Shown in pieces: positions 54,388-64,000 of a stretch of DNA of 64,000 nt. Source of the stretch: Bombyx mori (taxonomy: Eukaryota > Arthropoda > Insecta > Lepidoptera > Bombycidae); contig NC_085128.1 in assembly GCF_030269925.1 (NCBI RefSeq), forward strand, positions 1,800,501-1,864,500, in the 5' to 3' direction. The number at the start of each line of letters is the position of its first letter. Position 1 is the stretch's first letter. The notes beneath the pieces were generated by a model. That model worked only from the letters and a program-made list of their open reading frames with translations. It was not told the origin of the DNA and made no database searches. Made by a program: the position numbers and the translations under genes.

Positions 54388-55086
54388 TGTAGATAATTTA
54401 ACAAGTTAGTAATTAGTAACTAGTTAGTGACTAACTTTAACAGATTTCACTTTGAATAAATATAGCCCTCACTATTTGCCTGTTACTAGTAAATTTCATA
54501 CGTAATGCGTGATGTGTAGTCAAGACACATATAAAGATTATGAAAAAATCTTTTTTTTTAAGTCTTCATAATAATTTAAAAATTTAATAATTAAACATCA
54601 TCATTTCCATTGAAACGTTTTTACGACTAGATGCATTGTGAGTTCATTTTACATAAAAAATGAGCGAATCTCTAATATCTCTTCACTAAAGACATAAAAG
54701 TAAACTAGTTTCAGCATAAGAAATTTAAGCCTTGTTTAAGCATATAATCGCATTCTGTTACAAATAATATGTAACAAACTTTTTTTTTGTAAATGTATAA
54801 TAATATTTTGATTTTTTTTTTCCGTAGTCTTCATGTGTCTTGACTACACATCACGCATTACGTATGAAATTTACTAGTAATAGGCGAATAATAACGGCTA
54901 TTTTTATTCAAAGTTTTTTTTAAATTGCTTAGATGGATGGACGAGCTCACAGCCCACCTGATGTTAAGTGGTTACTGGAACCCATAGACATCTACAACGT
55001 AAATGCGCCAGCCCCCATGAAATATATTAACTAAAAGCTAGTCACTGACTAGTTACTAGTTACTAACTTCTTACAAACATATCTAC
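54388..55086. mobile_element. Foldback (inverted-repeat) element of about 700 bp
   Basis: Arms 54388-54555 and 54815-55086 are inverted copies: TGTAGATA...AAGTTAGTAA...GTAACTAG and CTTTGAATAAA...TACTAGTAAATTTCATACG...GTGTAGTCAAGACACAT on the left match the complement on the right at roughly 85-90%. A LINE tail (54915-55018) interrupts the right arm. The loop (54556-54814) is AT-rich and non-coding. Confidence 0.8.
54915..55018 (-). repeat. BMC1-type tail inside the foldback arm
   Basis: TTTTTTTAAATTGCTTAGATGG to GTAAATGCGCCAGCCCCC. The left arm continues across this point without it, so the insertion came after the inverted repeat formed. Confidence 0.85.
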
Positions 55087-55679
55087 ATGACATCATTGTA
55101 ATCATTTAAAAAGAAACCCAATGAGTCAGATCATCTCAAAACAAAACAAAACTTAAAACATCTAAAATCATTTTCATTGTGCAAGACATTTCCATTACAA
55201 AATCCAATGCAAAAATTAAATTATTAAAGGAATCATGTACCTAATGTTACATGCAAATTGTGCAAGCCGCAAGACAAATTACATCGTGAGCCAGCCCCAA
55301 CGGTAGCTCACGATCTTAACAACCGAGCTTATAATTCAAAGCTCCGTCTTGAAGCTCAGGAGATTTTATTAGCAACAACAAAAGCTTGTTCCTTGACGGT
55401 TTTGTTTCTAGAACGTCACTAATTTAATCATATTTGTAAGCTTTGTGTGTTTCTTATTTTTTTGTGTATTCCAAATGTTTTTAGGAAAATCAAATTTTAA
55501 CCCCTAACTCGAATAAGTAACCTCTTTTTTTAAATTCCATTACGTTGTTTCAAAATTAATTGATAGTAGTATCTTTTTTCTTTCAATGTGTATAATTTAA
55601 TTGTATTTTGTGACAATTGTATTTTTATTTGCTCACATATATAAGTATAAGCTCACAGTCTAAGATTGATCTTGATGAT
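55087..55679. other. Spacer with one GC-richer segment
   Basis: 55257-55380 (GTGAGCCAGCCCCAACGGTAG, GAGCTTATAATTCAAAGCTC) contains several short inverted pairs: GTGAGC / GCTCAC and GAGCTT / AAGCTC. No open frame. Confidence 0.35.
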
Positions 55680-55856
55680 TTAGTCTTTAAAGAAGCCTAT
55701 AGATATGACAACGTAAATACGGCCCGGCCACCCATCTTAAAACATAAGATCAAGTCGCAATCAAGCCGGAACGTATTACTGCTTCACGGCAGAAATAGGC
55801 AGGGTGGTGGAACCTACCCGTACGGACTCACAAGAGGTCTTACCACCAGTAAAAAG
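55680..55856 (-). repeat. BMC1-type tail
   Basis: CCTATAGATATGACAACGTAA to AAGAGGTCTTACCACCAGTAA; the upstream boundary is the common one and the 3'-terminal part is degraded. Confidence 0.8.
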
Positions 55857-58038
55857 TTTCAAATTATGTACTGAACGATCAAAGAGCCAAGACGTATTAA
55901 ACATATTATTATAAATTCATAGCGTTGATCTAGTAATTAATCACCCTGACTATTCTATCATGATTGAAGTTTTACTTCTCGTTCGATCTCGGTATATGGG
56001 TCGTTGAACCTGGTATGGTCGAATAAAAAGTCACGCTTCTCATTATCTTAAAAAATTCAGATATATTCACGATATTTTGCATAACAGAATCAATCTCTCT
56101 CGCCGACCCGTAATCAGGGAGGAAACTTGGAAAAGCGTGACCGTCTCGAACGATTTCATCTCAACAATAGAACAAGGCACACGACAGTCTATAAAAACGT
56201 AAAAAGCTAATGGAATCCACAGATAAAGTACTGTGGTACAGTCACGTAGTATATTAGCCCTTTTATTCGAGATATCGTTGTAAACAAAATATCGATGTTG
56301 GAAATCGTATAATCGATAACGATGGTAACCCTTTAGGCTTTCTAAATAGCTATTTGTTGTGCTTTTTGAGCTATTGCATAGCTTATATCACGGGCTTAGA
56401 GCGCGGCGAGCGAATCTAGAAATTCCGTAACGAAAATAAAACCTAACACCCCAATCTGCCTACCATGTAGCTCGCGTTCAACACATTCACATGTTGCGCT
56501 TGTGTAGTGTTTGTGAATAAGCGCACGGCGTGACGTCGCACTGTATGCGCATCATGAAAAGTCTACCCATCTCTCTCGCGCGGTCTAGTTTATGTATGTG
56601 AAGGGAACAGTTAATGTTTTGCTGTTGTTAATGTTTATAAATATAGCATGGTCTTATTTTATTATTGTTCTAATATTCAATTATTATTGTCTTATTATAA
56701 TTGCATAAGTTGATAAAAAATGCTATGCAATAGCCATACCGCGGCAGTCCCCGAGTGCCACACATGTTTTCTTTTTCAGTTTCTATACATCTTATACGTT
56801 GATCGGTTTATTTTGTTCAATGAGTAATATATTAGTGGATACTTGATTACCTGATGGGGAATGCAATCGATGGTTGGTTTCAAATTTAAAACTAGTAAGT
56901 TTGCAATACTTTTCTATATTTATTGTTAACAAGTCTACTCATTCCTTAGAGAGAGAGAGAGAGAATACACTTTATTGCACATCAACACAATTTACATTTT
57001 TAAAAAAACAAACAGTCAAAAAGCACATATGTACAATAGGCGGTCTTATCGCTAAAAGCGATCTCTTCCAGACAACCGTTTAATTTACAGAAATTCTGTA
57101 AAATATAAAAAATATAGCAGGTTTCTTCATTCCTTATTAAGTAATTCCGGAATTCCATAATGACTATCATGTGAATACCCTTTGCATTTCACTATACTTT
57201 TCCACTACGTCACAGATATAGCTTCGAAACCCGGTCGGAATCAATATTTTACTAAAGATATTTGATTTTCAGAATCTCGGTGTTCATACAATTTTTTTTA
57301 TTATAAACAATGGTTTGGATACCTATGACTAAGTGACTAACGTTAGAGGTTGTTGCATGTGAAGTTTTTGTTACTTTAGAAGAAGAAAAAATACTTAAAA
57401 TTGACGGAGGCCCGGTGGATTATAATTTGTTTTCGTTTTTGAGACTTTAATTATAATTAACAAAATCATTCGCCAATTAAAAAAATACACGCGGTTTTTC
57501 AAAGGCATAATCACATAGTTACAAGCTCACCTTGCAACTTGCACGTTGGACCGTTTGGTCACATTTAAATACCGTAAGCAAATCAATATTTGAACGAGTC
57601 AACTAGATTGCCAAGCGAGAATCCGGGGAACAATCAAAAACTGAACGATCGACTTTAAGCCTCATCACTAACCCGTAATTCGAAATGAGCGAAACGAGAA
57701 AAACAAACAGAACTTTAAGCTAACGAAGTGAACAGGGGATTAATTTACTGTATGTTTGTGTTTCGTGATGAACGATGGACTAGCCGCGGGGGAGTCGAAA
57801 CTGTCTTGCTTTACTGTTTGTCTTGACTATATTGCTTTATAATTTTTGGTGTATTTATTCGTTAAGGTAAAGTAAACGCAAGAATAATTGAGCTTTAGCT
57901 TCGTTTACACAAAGTCTTGTTTACTGCGTTCAAAACACAAATTTAATTGTTAAGTAAGAACATCGGTCACCCCTTTTACGAAAATTTCATTACCATGACA
58001 CATAGGTATTCTCCAATTCCTTCCAATCTTATTTTATA
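55857..58038. other. Gene-free unique DNA
   Basis: 2.2 kb without recognised repeats except a GAGAGAGAGAGAGAG run at 56949-56964. 56455-56600 is CpG-rich (GCGCACGGCGTGACGTCGC). No open frame with a domain signature. Confidence 0.4.
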
Positions 58039-58359
58039 CTAGGTTTTGCCCGCGACTCCATACGCGTGGAATAGTTACTTTGACATAACGCTAAATATTA
58101 CTCCCCACTTCATTTACGTAGAAAGTGACAATATTTTTGAATTGTAGAATGTTAAGGAGCTATTTAAACCCTTATTTTGAAACATTCTTCATTGGTTCTC
58201 CACTTGTATATTAGTCTTAGCGTGATGTTATAGCCTATAGCCTTCCTCAATAAATGGGCTATCTAACACTGAAAGATTTTTTTAAATCGGACCAGTAGTT
58301 TCTGAGATTAGCGCGTTCAAACAAACAAACTCTTCAGCTTTATAATATTAATATAGATA
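58039..58359 (-). mobile_element. Helitron-like element
   Basis: CTAGGTTTTGCCCGCGACTCC at one end, GTTATAGCCTATAGCCTTCC and AATCGGACCAGTAGTTTCTG internally, TATAATATTAATATAGATA at the other. This is a widespread lepidopteran pattern. About 320 bp, no coding capacity. Confidence 0.7.
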
Positions 58360-59104
58360 CAACACCCAGATTACATCTCCGACTTTAAATTTTTTAGATT
58401 TGACTTGTGTCCGTCCTTTTCTTTTTCCGTGTCATGGCCCATCACTGTGTTGTAAGTTTTATTTTCCATTTTTCTTTTCATGTGAATTTTCTAATTACAT
58501 TTGGTTTACTTGATATGGTAAATCTTAATCCACTGTTACTTGCTTTATTTTCCCAACGCAGCGAACAACTCACACTCCTTTTCGTTTCTCTTGGACATGC
58601 TTAGAGTTTTATATTTCTTATAGCTATTTACTTCTTTTTTCGATTCTGTTACCTTATCGTTACAATAGGTCTGTCTGTCTTCGTTATTGCGCATGTTTCT
58701 ATTAAATCCGAGATTAATTCGTTCGAAATGTTATCTTAAAACTAATTTTTATTTTGACTAACTTAAGCACATTTTAATTTAAAAAAATCGGCTTAAAAAC
58801 TAGAAAAATAAAAAATAAACCCGGTTCAGCCCTGAAACGAAAACCGCAAATAAAAACAAATCGCTCCATTCTTCACCAGTGAATAATTAACATTGATAAT
58901 TAAGAATCTCCGTTGATTACGATTCCTTCCCTACTGATTAATCTTTACAAATAGCTGAAGGGCCCGACCGCATTTGATTGCAAGTCGCTACATACAGCTT
59001 TATTATTCTAAGATCGTCGCTACGTACTGTTTTCTAAGAGATGGAGTATATAAATAACATTATTATTTCGTCCACGATAGCAGAATAGGAATTTTTATTA
59101 TATA
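58360..59104. other. Unique AT-rich spacer
   Basis: Nothing recognised. Confidence 0.35.
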
Positions 59105-59170
59105 CCCCTTCCTACTCTTCAAGCCGATTCGCTTTACGGCAGAAATAGGCAGGATAATAATAACAACCGG
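59105..59170 (-). repeat. BMC1-type tail fragment
   Basis: CCCTTCCTACTCTTCAAGCCG and TTTACGGCAGAAATAGGCAGG are a short central piece of the tail. Confidence 0.55.
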
Positions 59171-59934
59171 TGCCATATTATAGCTTGTTAAGGCATCTAC
59201 ATATTATCTATCTCATATTCTGATGACTTACTTATTATATGGCTCCTATATAAAATAGGTTTTCGGAATCAAGCTTAAGCTAGAAAAATAGATGGCGATA
59301 CTACAGACAGAAGATAATAGTATCTTATAATAGTTATAATCTGACACCAGTGTCTTCCGATTAATAGCAGGATAGGCTTATTTTAGTGAAGAAAACTATG
59401 GCTCATGGCAGCTTACCTTTATAGTGGAGAGATCAGATGAATAGGCACCCCACTACATCAATATACTAAAACCAATGTAAAACGAGGGAGATGGTACGGC
59501 ACGCCATATCTGCCGATAGCAATGCATTATGGTAACAACGATGATTTATTCAAAAGTAAAACAAGAAAGAATTATAATTTAAGATTTTCTATCCCGCTTC
59601 TTACGAATTTTAATTCCCATGGAATTCAACTCATTCAAGAATTTTAAGATACTTAATTCTTCTTTAAGTTAATGTAAATAAATTGCGTTCTATGAAATGG
59701 GAGCATCGAGAATCTAGATATAAAACGTCAAAGCCGCTGCTTTGATCATTGTTAGTCATTAACTATGCAGTAAGTGTTATTGAGTGGCAAAGTTATAAAT
59801 AGCACAAAGGAACCGCTTTAGTACATGTCCAAGTCGACAGCGATACTGTGGTAGCTAGCAATTTCCCGATTAATATTTATTGAACGATTTTCTGTATATT
59901 TGACTTTTGTGGCTTCAATAATTTCTCTGAGAAG
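59171..59934. other. Unique spacer
   Basis: Nothing recognised. Confidence 0.35.
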
Positions 59935-60135
59935 CAGAATACCGTAACGTCATTCGGATGCCCAGAGCAAACTGTACGCCACATTGTCATGGAATGCCCA
60001 CTAACGAAATTCGCAGGCCAAGTGGAAGATCTCAAAAATGTAACAAAAGAAGCTATCGATTATTTCACAAACTGTAAATTTAAATTATAACCAGGCAGTG
60101 TAAACGAATACCTTACGATAAATAAATAAATAAAA
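59935..60135 (+). pseudogene. LINE ORF2 C-terminus with zinc knuckle and A-rich tail
   Basis: The frame ending at the stop 60088-60090 reads CPEQTVRHIVMECPLTKFAG then VEDLKNVTKEAIDYF. It resembles the C-terminal CxxxxxTxxHxxxxCP knuckle and LTxEAIxY ending of I/Jockey-type LINE proteins. About 45 bases later comes TAAATAAATAAATAAAA, a plausible 3' tail. Everything upstream is missing. Confidence 0.65.
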
Positions 60136-60637
60136 GTCTGGCCTAGTCTTAAAAATCTCACTTACATCATAATCTACGAAACACTAAATACTTAAGTGTC
60201 ATCTTTTCGTCGTTCAATAATCTTTCGAGCTTTTAAGGACACATCCTTTTCGTATTTCACACTTTTTCTAGACACTTGAGTCTCTCGAGTGAACATTAGA
60301 GCCATTACAGGAGAGACGCGATGCGCGACGACAGAGGACGGCTGAACTGCGGGGCGTTTTGACTGATATAACCATATCTTTGAAGTCGCGCTGGACAAAA
60401 AATATAATGCAACTATAGACACTCCGATTGTACGAATATTTTTGGATTTGGGAAAAAAAATTCAAATTCAAAAATAATTGTTTGTACCAAAAAAAAATTT
60501 CAAACTAACAGCAATTCATAAATTCAACTCCCTATTTTTCAAGCAAAGAATCCACGACTAATGAATTGCAATGTTTGCCCGACTTAGCTATTATCTGAAC
60601 AATACTTACTTTTTGTAAATGCATTATTATTTTTAAC
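60136..60637. other. Unique spacer with an uncalled open frame
   Basis: A 76-codon minus-strand frame at 60192-60422 covers a GC-richer patch (GAGACGCGATGCGCGACGAC). I see no domain, so it is not called. Confidence 0.25.
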
Positions 60638-60930
60638 TAGCTGACCCAGCAGAATTCGTAGTGCCTCAATTGATAAATAAAAGACCTAAACTTTTGTGTA
60701 AAATAAACTTAAAACAAACAAAAGGAATTCGTCCGACGGGGGACACATCAAAGGAATAACAAAATTGTTATTTTTATTTAATTCCGAGGATTTTCATATC
60801 TATCTACCTTTTAAACCTTTTTTGGACTTCCACAAATAATTTAAGACCAAAATTAACCAAATCGGTCCAGCCGTTCTCGAGTTTTAGCGAGACTAACGAA
60901 CAGCAATTCATTTTTATATAAGTATAGATA
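60638..60930 (-). mobile_element. Helitron-like element, second copy
   Basis: CTAGCTGACCCAGCAGAATTC to TTATATAAGTATAGATA; matches 27816-28102 along its whole length, including GTCCGACGGGGGACACATC and CCAGCCGTTCTCGAGTTTTAG. Confidence 0.8.
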
Positions 60931-62821
60931 GAAGATAGATTTTATAAACTGAATATCAGTAGCGCATAACATGAGCTAGATTCAGTTGAGCTGTTTTACT
61001 CTTCAGACTTTGACCTTCATCATCACAAAGAGCAACCCACATGCCACTGAGGGTCCTTCGATGGTACGTTTCGTTTTTTTTTTAAGTGAAATGTTTCTTA
61101 GCAGCTTTGTGATTCGAAAGGCGATGAAACGAAAAAGCGACAGTAAAAAGAGACAAACGCATAAATTCACAAGGTTTAACGTACGAGAAAATGAGATAGG
61201 AAGCAATAGACAGTGTTTCTTATATTCGTGATTCTCTTTGTGATCTGCATCGTACCTAATATTCTTACTTAATATGTTCTGAATAAAGCTATGTAATATA
61301 TACGAATAAAATATAAGATAATTATCAAACTTTGTATCACTATGATCATTACTAAAACCCACAATTATCCTCTTCCCGAAATTTTACATTCGTCTCATTA
61401 TCTTGAAGCCAAATATTTTGAGGTTTCACATATGAATTGCACATGTGTTTTTTGTACGCCAAATACACATTTACGTTTGAGATTATTTTTATTATTAGTA
61501 CCAAATTGAAATAATTACGATGGTCACAAGACTGTTGAGTAATGATCACACCCTCATCAGTCAACAGCAGAATAACTCGTATGGAATGGTTCCTTATATT
61601 TTGTGGCTCTATAACAATACTATTTACGTTACTATTTATAATTATATATTTCGCTATATTTAAGCGAGAATTAGTTTGAAAGATTGTCTTTGTCCAAACC
61701 TAACAGGGTTTCGGTTTTCTCAGTGATTTGTACTGTATGTTCTAAGTGGGTATCCTGGTGAAAAGTCTGCTGTTTACTATCACACCACCCGTACCAAGCA
61801 CGCATCAGGTTAACTATGTGGAACCACTATAATATGTTCATCTACATTGCGTCTCCAAGGATATTTTTGTCCTGAACCATCCTTATTGATGTGCTCTGAG
61901 CGCCGTGTTCTTCCCCAAACGATGCTTAACAATTCAGAGAATGTATAACTAGCATTTGATATACTCTATTATCTCTTTAAAGTAAATTTCACTGGCACTT
62001 TAGAATTATAAATTTAGATTTTTTTATTTTTTTACCCAAAATTAAGATCTGTTAGGCTTCAAATTAATTAAGGTCATATTAGTTTAATTATTATTACTAC
62101 CCTTCTAATGTAACTAGCTAACAGTTATATTACATAATTATTTGAAACAATTGCCAAAGTCAATCATGCTGCAAATTTAGAGTACAATTTCAGATAATAT
62201 TAGTCATGAAAATTTTAGTGATTTTAGAACAAACAGTAAGGCTTAATTGTTGTCATAATCAATTGAAAGTTAGAGTTAAATCGAATTATTAAATATCAAA
62301 CAATTATAACACGATCATAACTTATACCTACTAAGTACTCAAAACAATTTGATCATAAGCAATATAATGTCAAATAGCTCAATATTTAAAGTCGTAGTTC
62401 GTAATTAGTAAGTAATTCGTAGTTCATAGTAAAATTCAACGTTCAGATTTTGTTTAATTTTTTAGGATTTCACAGAGAGCTACCATGGTCACAATACTGT
62501 TGAATAATGATCGTTCGTCCATTACTCATTACCAGCAGTGACTCGTGTGTAAAGAGCTTTATCCCAACGTGCTACCGTCGCGTCTCTCGGTGGATGATTT
62601 ATGTGCCATCTTGTTTTCGATGTGCAACGTTTTTGTTGTTACAAAGATGTCTCTGTCAAAGGTCTTGTTATTTTATTGTCGTGTGTGTGTGTGTGTTTTT
62701 TAATGTTTTTGCACAAACAATTTATTATAAGATTGAAAAGGTTTTAACACGTTTACAGCCGTGTAAGTTACCAGTGCCCTATACGTGGCGCACTGAAGTA
62801 ATTATTTCGCTTTTTGTTACA
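60931..62821. other. Gene-free AT-rich DNA
   Basis: A GTGTGTGTGTGTGTG run near 62681-62696. The phrases ATGGTCACAA and GTTGAGTAATGATC (61519-61548) recur at 62483-62512, a weak duplication. Short open frames without domains. Confidence 0.35.
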
Positions 62822-62837
62822 AAGGCGTCTGGATTGC

Positions 62838-62956
62838 TTTTTTTTTTTTTTTTTCGGTAGAGGCCCGAACCTCCTACGAGGTCCCCGCGCAAAAGGGGCG
62901 CGCGGGGTATGTGAGACTCAACGATCTGCATGGTGTTGTGAGCAGACCGCGGGCCC
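62838..62956 (-). mobile_element. LINE stub of about 100 bp with poly(A) and perfect TSD
   Basis: On the minus strand, about 100 bp of GC-rich sequence ending GGTTCGGGCCTCTACCG is followed by 17 A. The flanks carry the perfect 16-bp direct repeat AAGGCGTCTGGATTGC (62822-62837 and 62957-62972). This is a heavily 5'-truncated target-primed insertion. The parent LINE is not present in the window. Confidence 0.9.
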
Positions 62957-63028
62957 AAGGCGTCTGGATTGCCTAGCTTTGCCTTCTTTTGTTTTCAATG
63001 TTTAAGTTTTTTAGATCTGTTAGATATA

Positions 63029-63200
63029 CGGCCGTCTGGTGTAGTGGTAAGTGACATGGTCACTACACAAGGGGGTCGCGGGTTCGAATCCCGCCAAGCG
63101 AAGATATTTGTATGATAAATATAAATGTCTTTTCCAGGGTTATGGATGTATATTAAATGTATGTATGTGTATAATAAAAATCTTATATTTATTTACGTTA
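63029..63200 (+). repeat. Bm1-like tRNA-derived SINE, 3'-incomplete
   Basis: Head with RNA polymerase III boxes TGGTGTAGTGG (A) and GGTTCGAATCC (B), then a body (TATTTGTATGATAAATATAA, GGGTTATGGATGTATATT) with TATCTGGTACCTGTAACAC, resembling Bombyx Bm1. It breaks off into family C2. As a tRNA gene it is unlikely, because no standard cloverleaf anticodon arm or acceptor pairing is apparent. Confidence 0.75.
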
Positions 63201-63204
63201 TCTG

Positions 63205-63580
63205 GTACCTGTAACACCTGATCCATCAGATCCAATAACCTTTGCACTAGACGCCTTCAGCTCTAGGAGCAGGCTTAGGGACCTCGGTAACCGTACTCGT
63301 CGAACTCGACAAAGAGTTCGCCGTGCAACCTAACCCATGAATCAGCTCGCTGAGTTTCTCGCTGGATCTTCTCAGCGGGTCGCGATTCCGATCCGGTAGT
63401 AGATTCATTCGCGAAGCAGCTACTCTTGAGTTGTTAGGTCTCCTTCGGAGGCGCTCGGGCAGCTGTTAGCAAATCCCACCCCTCCTGGCTGAGTCTTTGC
63501 TCGCCCACTTGTCCTGGTGAAAATGGAAAGGCCTCCGGGCCACCAGTAATCCTTCAATCATAAAAAAAAAAAAAAAAAAA
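63205..63580 (+). repeat. Family C2 repeat with poly(A)
   Basis: From CTGATCCATCAGATCC through GGACCTCGGTAACCGTACTCG, the core CTCGCTGGATCTTCTCAGCGG and GTTAGCAAATCCCACC, to CCAGTAATCCTTCAATC and an A-run at 63563-63580. The best copy of this subfamily here. Confidence 0.8.
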
Positions 63581-63714
63581 TGGAATCATTCTCAGTATCT
63601 TAGGATTCCGGTGCCTTAGTACGAAGATCGAAGAGAGAAATCGACATAATCACTTCTGTGCGCCGCGTAGGACACCGGTGACCTACACGGCAATCAACGT
63701 GTTAATGTATTTAA

Positions 63715-64000
63715 CCTATCATTCCCGATCCTGCGGACAGAATGGAAAGCAGTCGACGTCGCCCAAAACACGTCATCTCGGATCCTCCCGATCCACTAAC
63801 GGTGCTTTTAGGTACTTCAAGCACCGGTTACCGTTCTCGTCGAACCCGACGCTTGCGTCGAAGGGCTCGACGAGTAAATTAACTCTCAGACACAGCCCAC
63901 TGAGTTTCTCGCCGGATCTTCTCAGTGGGTCGCGTTTCCGATCCGGTGGTAGATTCTGCGAAGCACGGCTCTTGCTAGGGTTCGTGTTAGCAACATCGTC
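63715..64000 (+). repeat. Family C repeat, plus orientation, cut by window edge
   Basis: CATTCCCGATCCTGCGGACAG, GTCGACGTCGCCCAAAACACG, CGATCCACTAACGGTGC, AACCCGACGCTTGCGTCGAAG and the core CTCGCCGGATCTTCTCAGTGG up to GTGTTAGCAACATCGTC. The A-rich end would lie beyond 64000. Confidence 0.85.

Noticed and set aside
60192..60422. 76-codon minus-strand frame
   Set aside because: No domain, no neighbours, and no splice or polyadenylation context that I could support.
63029..63105. A functional tRNA gene at the right end
   Set aside because: A and B boxes are present, but the sequence continues into a Bm1-like body and the cloverleaf stems do not pair convincingly, so it is the head of a SINE.

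Overview
This is a repeat-dominated stretch of a lepidopteran nuclear genome, most likely a silkmoth (Bombyx). The assignment rests on recognised repeats: about twenty copies of a repeat whose 3' tail I recognise as the Bombyx L1Bm/BMC1 LINE tail, a Bm1-like tRNA-derived SINE near the right end, lepidopteran Helitron-type termini (CTAG end, GTCGC-rich hairpin, opposite end TCTATACTAATATT) and an R1-clade retrotransposon of the TRAS/SART type. Family names come from memory, not from a database search. The background is AT-rich, and the long GC-rich blocks coincide with retrotransposons. I found no convincing host protein gene, rRNA or functional tRNA gene, so the window is an intergenic, very large intronic or heterochromatic (possibly W-linked) segment.

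Layout. 1-5.2 kb: end of a composite SINE, an almost intact CR1/Jockey-group LINE on the minus strand (1057-codon endonuclease/reverse transcriptase), an RTE-type LINE relic and a shared LINE/SINE tail repeat (called family C here). 5-22 kb: unique AT-rich DNA with microsatellites, nested Helitrons, BMC1-type tails, family C copies, a seven-unit 24-bp minisatellite that stays open in frame, and a foldback palindrome. 22.0-26.9 kb: a BEL/Pao LTR retrotransposon on the minus strand with 150-bp direct repeats that look identical and an open 1405-codon Gag-Pol frame that stops where integrase should begin. 27-45 kb: more 5'-truncated LINE tails (including a clean nested insertion with duplicated target), tandem Helitrons, RTE relics and small hairpins.

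45.35-51.62 kb holds the best preserved element: an R1-clade LINE with a 64-nt poly(A), both ORFs open, and an ORF1/ORF2 junction that reads UAAUG, the arrangement known from SART1 for termination-reinitiation. Its 5' leader carries a perfect 18-bp hairpin. Its upstream edge abuts a composite SINE that has lost its 3' tail. 52-64 kb: a second copy of a 420-bp Helitron, degenerate tandem repeats, a roughly 700-bp foldback element with a LINE tail inserted in one arm, further relics, a roughly 100-bp LINE stub with a perfect 16-bp target-site duplication, a Bm1-like SINE and two family C copies.

The elements work together only as a mobile-element ecology. The autonomous LINEs (CR1-like, R1-like, L1Bm elsewhere in the genome) supply reverse transcriptase. 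Their short truncated tails and the tRNA-headed SINEs that borrow those tails are the products. The most interesting structure is the recurring composite SINE: a tRNA-Arg-like head, a body of about 100 bp, and a BMC1-type tail whose upstream boundary coincides with the point where many head-less copies begin.
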